A DNA stretch of 64,000 bases from Globisporangium splendens. Its lineage: Eukaryota; Oomycota; Peronosporomycetes; Pythiales; Pythiaceae. Under the pieces are notes generated by a model. The model was not told the DNA's origin and did not search any database. It saw only the letters and a list, made by a program, of their open reading frames with translations. Made by a program: the position numbers and the translations under genes. Below, piece by piece: positions 9,266 to 20,350 of this stretch; the stretch's first letter is position 1, and every line of letters starts with the position of its first letter. The stretch lies in contig VFIW01000111.1 of the NCBI GenBank assembly GCA_006386115.1, positions 62,001 to 126,000 on the forward strand, given 5' to 3'.

Positions 9266-12240
9266 ATGCATCGGCTGAAGGCACAGGTAGAGTCAACAAG
9301 GTACGTCGGACTTGAAAATACGCGCATGGTCTTGAAGGTTGCTCGTTATTCGTTTCGATAGGTTACCAATTTCCAAAACCGAATGGTGCGAAAAGGTGCG
9401 AGTGTGGCTCGCTGTCTGTAACCAGCAGCCAGTATTCGGAACGCTGCAAGTGCGCCGGGTCTCGATGAGCAACAATCAGCTTTGAGCGCAGCTGCTGCTG
9501 CTACGCTTGTCGCGGAAGGCGAAGGACGTGCTGCGGCCGCGAATGCTGCTGCAGAATCGTCGCGACAGGCGCTGTTGGAGAAGAAATGCCGCACCGTGGG
9601 CGATGCTGAGGTGGTTTGCGTCGACTTCTTTGATGGCTGCATCGAGGATATGTTTATGGAGATGCAGGTGCTGGAAGAAAACCAGCGCGGTTTCAAATTG
9701 GTAGCCCGATTCACGACCCAGCAATTGTTTGATAGCTACCCGATGGGAGGAGTTGAAGCAAATGCGTCGCTGGACAAGTTTTTCGATCGATCACAAGCTG
9801 GTGCTGCGGGTAGTAAGCAGCAAATTCTCAAGCCCGGCGACCTCGCGGGACACGCGGAAGAGGATATGGAGACTGATGTACCGACAAAGAAACGAATCGT
9901 GAAGCACAGAAATCGTCCGCATGTTGCTCCTTACGAGATGTTGCAGCGATTGTCGTCAACTCTATAGAAACAACAAACGATTGTAGAGAACTCACTTTTG
10001 CAGTTCCGCGCCGCTCGATTCTCAACACAGCATCACCATGCGCGAGGACACCACAGCAACACTAAAAGAGGTGGAGAATGGACCATCCCAGGCTCCGAGC
10101 TTGGCGAGTTCCTGGCGCACTTCATCACAGTTAGCAACATTACAGTGCTCCCGAGCGCTGTCCAATACGTGGTTGGCACGAATCGAGCAACGCTGGAGAA
10201 GAAACAGAAAAACTCCGTCAAGTTAACTCTCCAGCAGGTTCAGCTTTGCGTTCAAAAAGCCCTTTTAGCGGCAGAAGAAGAGCTGGAACGCGAGGAGCAA
10301 CGACCAAATGTGGCTGTACACCCAGCAGAGGCTACGGACCAAGCTGGACGAGTCTTTCAGACCGAAGTTCCTCCATACACCGAGGGCGATGCGCTGACAA
10401 ATGGTTATCCTGAAGGTGACGACGGCAGGGACGAGATTCCGCATGCGTGCTATCTGGAGGAGAATAGCCCAGCGGCAACTCCGATCGATCGTAATGCCCC
10501 AATCAGTATTGCGAGCAAGCCCGCGGCAGCCACTACGCAGGCGCTTGCTCGCAAGGTGCTGATGACGATGAAACCGAACTCACTTGGGGAAAACATCAAA
10601 TGGACAGCGCTGCGGACCAAAGTGCTCATGCAAAACAGGAACCAAGAGACCGAGTTGTCCATAGCAACCGAGCTCGACGTCATCATCCCGTCGCCTGTGA
10701 GAAACAACACGTCGTCTTCACTGTCAACACCTCATGCGCCGCCACCATCATCACCGAAGAAGACTTTGTTTGCGTCGCTTGTTGCAGGCAAGGGCGTAAA
10801 TGACAAGAAACCTATCACATTAGAACCAGACGCAGCGGTACTGTCCAACATTTTCTCTCTGGGGACGCCGCGGCAATTGAGCTCGGACGAGCTCGCGAGA
10901 CGGAACGACATTCTGGCACTGCTGGAACGTGAAGACATGAAGAATGAGCAGCGAATGGCGAACGCGTCGATCGCAGCGATGAGCATGCCCATGTCGACAA
11001 CGTTAGCGGACTCGGACAAATCGTATCAAGCGTACGTTGCTGCAAACTCGTCGCTGATCGTGCCGCTCCAAGCAGCATCAACATCCTTGTGCCCCCAGGC
11101 GCCGCCAGTTTGAGCCCCAAGCGACCCGAGAAGCAGAACGCCAAGAGAAACACGCAGAATCGCCGCGAGTTATCCATGCGCACAAAGTTTGATATCGAAC
11201 GGGAGTCTCCTGCGTTTGTCGTTTCCGAAGGCAATGCGCACGTTCGAGAGGAGCTGAACGCCCTTGAACTGGCTTTGTGCTCGCCTATCAAGCGCTTCAA
11301 AGGTCGTGGTACCAAGGAGCTTCAACCGAGTAAAGCACCATCGCCAGCAGGAGTTGCAGATACACGTAATGGTGGTCAGTCACAAGTGATGACCGACAAC
11401 GTGCATCATGACCCACATCGACCGACCCAAACGGCACCTTCGCATCTTCCACAGATAGAGACATCTCGGCTGGCGGTTGGAGTTCGTGCAGTTGTCCGCG
11501 GAGTCGAGAAGCGTGGTCCAAAGCGAAGCCCAAGTCGAAAGTCGCGCCTCAAGCTGCACAACTACAATGTAAGGCAGCCGCACGAGAATCCAAACTATTT
11601 GTAGTGATGGCTGACACTTGCGTGTGCGTGTACGTAGAGCGATTTAGATGGCACAGAGGAAGGTGGCGAAGTTCGCGACGAGTCGGTATCTTCGAATTCC
11701 ACAAAGATGCTGATGCCACATCCCTCGTCGCCGATCAAGACTACGGAAGCAGTTCACTTGCCTCGAATACCGCCTGTATCGCCCATCACGGCCAGTCCTC
11801 ATCGCAAACATGTCCGATTCGCTGGTGGGAAAACCAGCACCGCAGCCGTAAGTAGTGCACCAGAGTCCGATCAGGCCGCACCACCAGTTGCTAACCCAGC
11901 GCGCAAGCCATCACCAGTTAAACAACGTGTTTGGGATTCAAGCACAAGCTCACCACCGAGGGTGCGCAACCGACACTTCTCGTCTGGTACCACGAAGCCG
12001 TATCGAAATATTCCACTCAAGCTGTGCTATGAGGCAGAAGATGAGGATGGCGACGAGCAGCATGGTAGCAGTTTGCTCAAGGTAATATCGATTTTTGATG
12101 TTGATTGGCAAATTCCTGTACTGCTTTTCGTGTAGTGCTAGCTTTCCTGTCCTTATAACTTTGTTGCATGGTGTATATGCCAACAGAAACCTCTTGAAGC
12201 ACCTAGAAGAAGCTATCTACCCGTCGACGATCAAGAATAA
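9266..12240 (+). CDS. Unrecognised multi-exon protein (copy A)
   Basis: I do not recognise this gene. A model that stays in frame is 9266-9300, 9362-9417, 9492-9877, 10004-11031, 11076-11568, 11638-12081 and 12187-12240, about 831 residues. The last four exons are best supported. The 9878-10003 intron (donor GTACCG) and the 44-base 11032-11075 intron (GTACGT...GCAG) are inferred from the need to skip stops or change frame. The N-terminal third is Ala/Glu-rich with a folded-looking stretch (VCVDFFDGC, MQVLEENQRGF). A second compact segment follows (ELGEFLAHFITVSNITVLP). The C-terminal half is Ser/Pro/Lys-rich and disordered, with basic tracts. The stop lies 4 bases from the stop of the opposing EF-hand gene. 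The region is identical in copy B. Confidence 0.6.
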
Positions 12241-12244
12241 GGAG

Positions 12245-13483
12245 CTAGCCAATGATGGCCATCGGGTCGAGCTTGCCTGGGGAATTCGTGTCCACAACCG
12301 AGTGCTGGCGTGTAGAGACCATTGTGCGGCCAAAGAGACTGTAGATGTCTGCTGCCGGGTGCTCTTTCATGTACACCAAGGCGTCTTCGATGTTCATCGA
12401 GTCTTTGTGCGCGCAGCCTACTGCGGCAAAGATTTTGTTGATGAAATGCCGCGCGACTTCTTCAACCTCGTCATTTGCTGTCACGAGCAGACTCGCAAGA
12501 AAAAATTGCATGGCTTCACTGCGGTGAATCGTACCGTCGCCATTCAAATCGTACACACGGAAAAGAAAGCCGACGCGCTTGTTGATGTCGCCTTTCTCCA
12601 ATGCGCTCAACGCCTCGACAAACTCTTGCCATTCAAGAATGCCCGAGCCATCGGCATCCAGTATGATGAACACGCGATCGATGAAAAAGTTGTCTTCTAC
12701 TGACAGTTGAGGAAGGTTGCGATGGAATGTGTCTTTGTCGATGCCCTTGGGTGCTTTTGATATCGAGCACAGTGCTTTGAAGCGTTCCCAAAGCGCATAT
12801 AGCTCGATGCGGCTGTACCCCGTTTCCTCTATGAGCTTTGGGATATCCTGCTCCGTTAAGAAGCCGTGCTGCTGAGCGACGACCGAGCTGTTGTGGCACT
12901 CGCAGAGGTCAAACTCGGACAGGTCCTGGCAAACGAGAACTGCGGAAGTTTGCGGGCGTGGCTCTCTGTGAGCAGTTTTTGTAGTCACGGTGCGCGGTTG
13001 CTCATGATTCGATGCATTGTGGGCTGGCATTTTGTGAATCATCGCTTGAGGCACGTAGCCCCGGTCGGCGCGGCGCTCATGCGCACGCTGAGAGTCTGGC
13101 ACGTTCCCCCGCAGGGTTGGGAAACATGACACCGAGTCGTTTTCGTCGCACGGGCTTTCGCTTAACGCAGACGTTGGCTTCCTCTCCAGCGACCGACGGC
13201 CAATGAGATTCCTCTTGACGCAGAGGTTGGCGCGCTTCATGCTCGATTCCACTGAGGAGGTACCACGAAGCTCGTCGGTAGCCTTCGATGGCAAAGACGC
13301 CATCTCCCCGTGTTGTTGCAAAGGTTCCGGCTTCATGAGCCACTGCTGGCGACCAGCAAACGATTGGCCCTGTGCTTCGAGGGACATCTGCGCCATGCGC
13401 ATGCTGTACATAGAGTTTGCCGACATTTTCGACAAACTGCGCTCTTCCACCGGTTTCTTGCGCGCGAGCGAGAACTCGCGCAT
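12245..13483 (-). pseudogene. EF-hand protein lacking its 5' end (copy A)
   Basis: This is the counterpart of the 555-residue EF-hand gene at 35283-36950. A 565-base deletion, with junction at about 13494-13498, removed the first ~135 codons, the native ATG and the proximal promoter. The first remaining in-frame ATG is at 13483, which would give a 412-residue protein with both clear EF-hands (DADGSGILEWQE and DLNGDGTIHRSE) intact. The frame runs past the junction into formerly upstream DNA without an ATG. It could be a null allele, or a shortened protein could be expressed if a new promoter serves it. Codons downstream of the deletion show no stops, so the loss looks recent. Confidence 0.8.
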
Positions 13484-13498
13484 GAATGTGTAGTCCAG

Positions 13499-16400
13499 AA
13501 CAGTTTTTGGGTCCCTGCAACAGAGCTTCACTCGTCAAAAGGTAAGGAGGCTACGTGGATTGAAGGTGGAAGGATATTCAAGTTCTGCAGCAAGCAAGTG
13601 CACAAGGTTCAGCATTGGAAGCGAGAGACTCAAGTTCCACCAAGTCATTGACTCAGGTCGACACAAAGGAAACCTTGTCTGATATTGCTGTCTGTTGCTC
13701 ACATGCAAACTGCGGTGTTGACATACAGTTTTCCAGCAAGCATGTGAGCACCAGCACTAACTGGAAGCGTGCATGAGGGCACGAAAGACGACGCGCATTA
13801 AGACCGAGCAGCTCCAACCCTCCCTCTCCAGTCGATCTGCAAACGACAGCTACAGGTATGGTCGACGGCGACCGAGTGACCGCACAATCCGACTGAACCA
13901 GAAGAGGATGCAGGGAAACGATTGTGGATGAACACAAATGATTGTCCACACACCCGTGATTGCTCCAAAGGATGAACCAGTGCTGGTGGTCAACGAGGTT
14001 CCCAAACGAAACGACTGGCGTCCTCTGTGTCAGAGCATCCGAGACTGCAAATTGCAGAGCATCAAAAGTAATCGATCGGGTGTTTTGGCGCACAACAGAC
14101 GCAAGCACAGGAAAATGCATGCCTCCCCCTCTCAGCGAAATGAGCTCTGCGAATTGCTGTAATTAGTCAGATGTTAGATCTGTTATTTAGTGAGGTGTAT
14201 TATGTTGCGTCGAAATGTTAGTCAAATATTAGCCAGCAGAGATTAGAGAGCATTAATTCGGAAGTCTGGTCGATGGCCAGTCTCAGCAGCGAAATCATTC
14301 CGTTCCCAGCTCACACGTCGCAGACGCGCACTGTAACCACTAATCCAACGGGTAGAGTCAGGGGTAGGTGAATATCCCACTCAAGTTGCACGTCTCAGGA
14401 TTGCTGCAGAAAGAGCACGCCGTGTGCACTGCGGATCCGACTCATACACTCAGCAATAGCAATTCTGCAGACAACATGCAAGGGCAGCAGTCTGCTCATT
14501 AGGCTCCGCAGAGACACACGTGGAAAAGCACGGACCCCATCAGGAGCAAAATGATGCATGCCGGCTCCCTCCACGTCACACATTTCGCTCTGAAATTCTG
14601 AGCAGATCCACCCGTTGATTAAAGGGAGAGGTTAGCATGTGGCAGCTTCTGATTGGCTGAAAAGCTGCTCATTTGAGCCAGGACACAGCATGCGGTGTTT
14701 TTATCCCTTTTTATCCTTCAACTTTCGGCGGTTTTAGTCTGTATTAATGGATAGGGCTGGGGTTACACCATCTTAATCACTGCCCTGACTGGCTTCTTTC
14801 TTGTCGACCTGGTCGAGGAATCGGAATTGAACATTGAAAGCAACTCAAGTTTGGACATTACTCAAGGCGCATTCAACAGCTTTTTTGTTTTATATATGAA
14901 GCTGACTGCAACGCCAAATGCGCCTTGGACTTGTTAAGCCCAGTTTCCGAACCCTGAGAATATATCCTCGCTCTTTTCCGAATTCATCCTGTTGTTGACC
15001 ACTCATTTTTAGTCGCGCGCGTAAAAAACGGAACTCGGGTGGTCTTGTCGAAGCTCAAGTCCCGCCAACCAGCGAGGAGGATCTCTCCAAGCAAAACAGA
15101 GCCACTGCTGACCGAATCCCATCCACTAAAACTGGCTTTGGCATCAGCCGAGAGTGAGACAAGGGAATGGCCAGCCTGCGTGCGTGAGAAAGACGCACGA
15201 AGGAAAACTAAAGATTAGAACGAGTCTCCAGCAATGATTTGTCTTGCGACGAGGGAGTTTAGACAAGCGCGCTTTGGTACCTTCTCACGCTCATTTTGTG
15301 CCTGTGCAGGCGTCAAAGCACACGAGGAATTTCGCCTTCAGATTATCATTGCCGGGTTCCAGAGCAACCAACCTTTTGGTAGTGTGTTTTTCTCATGTGC
15401 TGGTTGCCGAACACTGCAAGGTAGGAAGAGTGAAAAACCAATCTGCCGTGATCATGTTTACTGTTGGACAGCGTACCTAGCGATCTTGATTGATAAAAGA
15501 AGAGTGAAACAAAAGTGCTGGAATGCTCCTGTGCAGTCTGTCCATCCCTTGAGATTTGTTAGGCATCCCTGCAGTAGAAAATTTAGATCCGAAGGGTACA
15601 CGTGAGAATCTCCCTTGGCTCGAGGCACGTGCTGTTGTCACAATTGTCACTCGCCTGAAACAAAACGTACAGTAGAAGCAGCCCACTGTGGACCCCTTCG
15701 GACTAATTCGAAGGAGATTAACCTGAGACCATCCGCCTGCTCCGATTAATTCACTCGCTCATTTCTTTCTTTTTCTGTCCAGTTGCAGCGCGTGCAGGGG
15801 AAGGGGTGCAACACCCGATTCACCTTCCCCTTGGAAGTCCCGCCTCGCTCATCCGCCACACAAAAAGCCTGTGTGCGCCACATCGAATCTTACGACGCGG
15901 CTGGCTCACCCTAAGTGAGCGACGCGTTCCCTAACCTCCACGATCCAAAAAGGTCCTTCCCATCTGGATAAAAAAGGATGCGAGCCAAGAGTAATACAAT
16001 TGAGGCTGCAACATGAAATACGCGCCACAAAAGAGGAAAGTGTTTACGTATCTAACAGTCAGCACAACGGAGCTTCTTCTTTGATGAAAGTGGCCGCTCT
16101 TCCAAATACTTTATGCCTGCACTGAATGAATTCGTGTTGGTTCAACTGTACGACCGATCGCATTTGTGCGAGTTCTCATATCGGTGTTGCATCAATTCGT
16201 GTTCGCGTTTGCTCGACTCAGTCCTCTGATTGATATACTTTCGATATGGTACCCGAAGTGGTTGAACAGTAGTCGTTGTCCAGTAATTTTTAGTCTTGAA
16301 TCCACGCTCCCTAGTCATGCCGATGCTGTCAGTTCGACTTTGGCTATCTTCTGTAGAAGGCTATTAATTTACATATTGTGTTGCCCCCACGAATGAACTG

Positions 16401-16795
16401 GGAAGTATTTTGCGTTCGTTTCGCATGAGCTCCGAGTTATTTATTCGCACAGGTTTCGACCTGTTCTCACCGTGAGGCTTCATTTCTTTCTGCCCTCGTC
16501 TCAATGCCCTACCCCTTTCTCCTCCTTCTTTCTGTTGACGCCTGCTTGAGCAGGGGATGAAGAAGGGGTCGGGGAGTGAGTCTGTGCTGAGTGGTTGCTT
16601 TTCCTCCCTCATCCAATGTTCTGGACGGGGTGAAATGGAGTTTCTACTTGGCATTTGTAAGGTTGTTTTCCTTATTAAGCCGTGTCGTCGGTCTGTCCAG
16701 ACGCCCTCCCTCGCGCCCGCCTCCACAGTCCTCATTTCCAAACAAGCAGCGCGAGACACAAGCCCAACAGAAGCCCAATTGCCTAGCACTAGCGA
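13499..16795. other. 3.3-kb gene-free stretch (copy A)
   Basis: No convincing coding sequence. The open frames seen here (for example 15234-15605 +) are broken or shifted in copy B. Two GCTCATTTC/T-type words (near 15289 and 15750) resemble part of the oomycete initiator element, but no start codon follows closely, so I give them little weight. A CT/GA-rich leader precedes the zinc-finger gene from about 16470. The stretch aligns to copy B at roughly 5 percent divergence with several indels. Confidence 0.5.
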
Positions 16796-17689
16796 ATGAT
16801 GATGACCCACGGTTTCCTCCCGCACAGCAGACCCGAGACCGAGACGATCTCCATCTCGATCGGTGTGGGCGCCGACAGCCGCACGGCGTCGTCCATCGTG
16901 CTGCCGCGTGGCCACGACCTCGTCAAGCACCTCGAGCGGCTGCTGCCGGCCATGACCAAGGTCGCCGCCTACCCGCCTCGCCCACAGCAGCACGACGCCG
17001 TCCGCGGCCTCGCGTCGCTCAGCAGCCCGTACCAGATGCCAGTGAACGCGCACTACAACCACCTCCCAGCGTCCTACGACATGCACCCGCACTCGCCGTA
17101 CCACTCGGACTCGTCGAGCGGCAGCCGCACGCCTTCGGGCTCCTTCAGCAGTGACCACATGGCCGTTCAGTACACCGGCGTGCGTCGTCGCCGCGGCCCA
17201 GCGGGTGCCCAAGGTGCTGGCAAGAAGTGCCAATTCCCAAACTGTGAAAAGATCTCGGTGAGCCGCGGTTTGTGCCGTGGCCACGGCGGTGGCCGTCGCT
17301 GCCAACACGCCGGCTGCAGCAAGGGTGCGCAGAGCCGCAGCGACTTCTGCTGGGCTCACGGCGGCGGTCAGCGCTGCGAAGTCAAGAACTGCATGCGCAG
17401 CCGCAAGTCGAAGCGCTTCTGCGTGGCCCACCTGAGCTGGGAAGGCGTCGCGTCGAACGGCGATGCCACCGCCCACCACGCGCACGAGATCCCAGTGACC
17501 AGCCACCGAGTGTACGAGCACCCAAAGACCATCATGCCAAAGCCTGCGGCCACGTACATCCCAGAGATCCCAGCCTTGGCGTCGTCGGGCAAGTTGCCAA
17601 GCCTGCAGCAAGCGCTGCTGAAGAACCAGTGCATGCCAACGGCAGTGCGAGCAGGCTTCATGCACTCGACCACGGCGGTGCTCAGCTGA
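16796..17689 (+). CDS. WRKY19-like zinc-finger protein (copy A)
   Basis: Probable nuclear regulator of the family annotated in plants and oomycetes as WRKY19-like zinc-finger proteins; there is no WRKY domain. It is a single exon of 297 residues from the first of three consecutive ATGs. The N-terminal 120 residues are Ser/Pro/His-rich and disordered. A basic patch GVRRRRGPAG (about 127-136) is followed from C145 by three Cys-Cys-His repeats: CQFPNC...CRGHGGG, RCQHAGCSKGAQ...CWAHGGG and RCEVKNC...CVAHL. The tail is Pro/Ser-rich. A role in transcription is inferred from family naming; target genes are unknown. Copy B differs at about 13 residues, almost all outside the zinc fingers, consistent with selection on the fingers. 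Confidence 0.82.
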   Translation: MMMTHGFLPHSRPETETISISIGVGADSRTASSIVLPRGHDLVKHLERLLPAMTKVAAYPPRPQQHDAVRGLASLSSPYQMPVNAHYNHLPASYDMHPHSPYHSDSSSGSRTPSGSFSSDHMAVQYTGVRRRRGPAGAQGAGKKCQFPNCEKISVSRGLCRGHGGGRRCQHAGCSKGAQSRSDFCWAHGGGQRCEVKNCMRSRKSKRFCVAHLSWEGVASNGDATAHHAHEIPVTSHRVYEHPKTIMPKPAATYIPEIPALASSGKLPSLQQALLKNQCMPTAVRAGFMHSTTAVLS

Positions 17690-18792
17690 GCAGGTTGCCA
17701 ATAGGGAATGATAACACTAGGAGATTTAAAGTATGATTAATTATGGATTATATATTTGGAGTTACGACACCATTTGCTGTCTTTTCTTAGATTAGCGTAT
17801 CTGTTCCCATTTGCGTCGAGAATAATCACTACCACCACATTGCCGTAGAGACTATTGCAAATGCGGATTGAAAGCTCGCCTCCATTGCGCATGATTAGGA
17901 GCTACAGACAAGACGACAACGCGGATCCAATTGAGCAGAGTGCACAGCACGCAAATCGCGTCCTTGTGCGTCTTGCCGGCTATAATAAACCTGCCAAGCA
18001 TGCAATGGCGCACTGCATCATCATTTCTATCTCTCCAACTGATCTTTTTAATCAAAACTGCAACAGCACAGTAATGAGATCATGTTGCGCACGTGCGACA
18101 CGCTGTCATCGATACGCGCAGCAAAATTCCGCATAAAAAAAGCTCGCATTGCGCTCTGCCCAGCACCATGAAGCTGCTGGTTTCTTCGCCCGAGTGCGCG
18201 CACAATCACTTGTTTACAATACAACGCCACACACCAACAGAAGAAGCGTTTGCATCTGCACGCATTAACCATCGGATTTGCAGGCGCACACTCATATTCG
18301 ACGGCGCAATCGTTCTGCACTCATCACGTCGCCGATTTGACAAAAACAAAGAAAATTTGACATGAATGATTGGCTGGAAACAGTATAATCTCTCTTTTCA
18401 GCCAGTAGTGTGACTTTCTCACGAGAATGGCAAAAATGACTGATTGAAAACTAAAGCAGTTCTCCATGTTGCAGTTTGTCCCGACACATGTGATGAGCAT
18501 GCGCTGTCTGTAAACCATGACGTCCGCTGCTTCTCCGTCGCCTGCGGATGAACTGAAGCGTGTACCGCAGATGCGTGTGCGTCTGTAAATGGGTTGTTTT
18601 GCGGTCTCTTCAGTGGTGCCTCTCTATTTGCGTTAATGTCACTTTAACTCACATCAAAGGCGCTAAAAGTACGACCATGGGGTGCGGATCTGAAGGTGTC
18701 CATCGTCATTATCATTGCCTCATTTCCCCACATCCCCAGGTCTCCAGCTGCATTCACGCTCTCGTCAACACCGTGATGGGGCTATGACAACG
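17690..18792. other. Gene-free spacer (copy A)
   Basis: No gene supported. It contains the 3' region of the zinc-finger gene and AT-rich DNA up to the first membrane-protein relic. The short frame at 18168 (MKLLVSSPE...) starts like a secretion signal but lacks a hydrophobic core and is not retained in length in copy B. Confidence 0.5.
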
Positions 18793-19923
18793 ATGGAGGA
18801 CGCCATGCCGAGCGATTACGGCCGCGTACTCGGCGGAGCGGCTCGTGGTGTTCCACGCGTACTGCGTGTCGGCACCGCAGTGGCGCGCGTTCTTGCTCAT
18901 CGTGCTCAGTTGTCTGCCGACGTTCCTCATTCTGCTATACATCGACGTGCTGCCGCTGCAGAACCCGTGCGATGGCTAGAAGGCGAACGTGACGCTGTGG
19001 ATCCGCGCGGGGATCATCGCGTTAGCCAACTGCGCCGACAAGTGACGTCGATAACTGGTCGAGAAGATCCCCACGACCTCGTTACGCTTGTGCACGGCTT
19101 GGCGACGAACCGAGTACCAGTGCCGCACTTCAATAACAATCTTCTGTCGCTTTCGTCCATTGCCAAAGGTGAGCTCGATAGTTCACGAGAGCGCCAGCAA
19201 CAACGTTGGTATCAACACCCGAGCAACGATTCCGGGAAAATGCTGTCTCTCCTGAAGGCGGCCAAGTCCAATTGATCAGTCGCTCCATTTCCGGTGGCGC
19301 CACCGTCGCTTCAAGCAGCAAAGTCGTGTCCACTTGACCTCATGAAACCCACGGGGATTGTGCCTGAAATCCGACGAACGAGTGCGTCGCAGCCGCCGAC
19401 GGCAGAAAAGAATGTGATGCTCATTCGCGAAACATTGCGGCTTCTGCACCATCGAGAGGATCGTTGTCGTGGAATTCATTGAAACCGTCGTGCCAGTCTT
19501 TTACGCCATCTACATCACGATCCTCTTCCAGCTGCCGAATGCGCGTTACTACCAAGATATCGACGTGCTGACGGAAGCCAAATTGCAGAGCGTCATCCTC
19601 AGTATTCTCATCTACGCCGCTTTGGAGCTCCTCATGATCATGCACTTGTACTGCGCACTCAAGCGTAACGTTGGGATCTCAGCGTTCTACCAACTCGCGT
19701 TCACGCTCGAGAACGAGTGGCAGATCTACCATTACAACTTTCAAGACTGGACGTTGGTGGTGTTCCAGTTTATGCTTGTTCACACTGGTACGTGGATGTT
19801 TTTGGCTCGTGAATGGCGCCTGCAATGCCCGAGATGGCACATGGGCTGATTGCGAGTCTTGTTTTATTTCTTGTAGGTACCGATTTTTCGTTCAAGTTCG
19901 AGTGGCTGCGGAGAGATCCGTGA
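18793..19923 (+). pseudogene. Oomycete multi-pass membrane protein relic 1 (copy A)
   Basis: This is a broken member of an expanded oomycete membrane-protein family. The N-terminal part (ERLVVFHAYCV, a hydrophobic helix, IDVLPLQNPC) is out of frame with the ATG at 18793: compared with copy B, 5 bases are missing just after codon 12. A TAG follows the IDVLPLQNPCDG block, a TGA sits at 19273 where copy B has CGA, and 2 bases are missing near 19450. The C-terminal part from about 19469 is readable (VEFIETVVPVFYAIYI, LPNARYYQDID, ENEWQIYHYNFQDW). After an intron with acceptor TTGTAG, it ends in DFSFKFEWLRRDP at 19923. Confidence 0.75.
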
Positions 19924-20350
19924 CAAATTAAAAAGTCCAAATTGGGGATTATGTCAGCCATGTGAAACCAAGAGGCAAGACTCCAGCTACCGACGTTGGA
20001 TCATCGACTCTTCGTCACGTGCAGAGCGTCGAAAATCAGTGCGTCGACTTCATGCGGGTGAAGCAGAAAGCTGGGGTGGAGTTTATCGAAAGACACCGCA
20101 CCTGCTTGCTCTACATCGTGTAGGTTTCAACGCAAAACGTCTCATTGCACACCAGCAGTTGGCTTGATTACCACCTTGCCACAAGACATCCACGTGTGAC
20201 ATTGCAATCCGTGGAAAAATACCACTCAAACAGCGTGGATCCCAATCGAGTACGACGTCACTGTCCGCTGAAGACGACTGGCGCCAAGAAAGGAGCTATT
20301 TAATTGCCGACAGGTACGATAAGAAGACTCTAGCTCCTTATTATTTGCAA

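Noticed and set aside
11000..11110. Frameshift in the unknown gene at about 11089
   Set aside because: A 44-base GTACGT...GCAG interval (11032-11075) reconnects the frames, so an intron is the simpler explanation.
15234..15605. 123-codon frame in the gene-poor interval
   Set aside because: Frame is interrupted and shifted in copy B, with no motif or signal peptide.
16364..17701. 445-codon minus-strand frame opposite the zinc-finger gene
   Set aside because: Ala/Val/Arg-rich shadow; broken in copy B and without motifs, whereas the plus-strand frame has conserved zinc fingers.
18168..18365. Possible small secreted protein starting MKLLVSSPE
   Set aside because: No hydrophobic signal core, no RXLR or LFLAK motif, and no conservation of length between copies.
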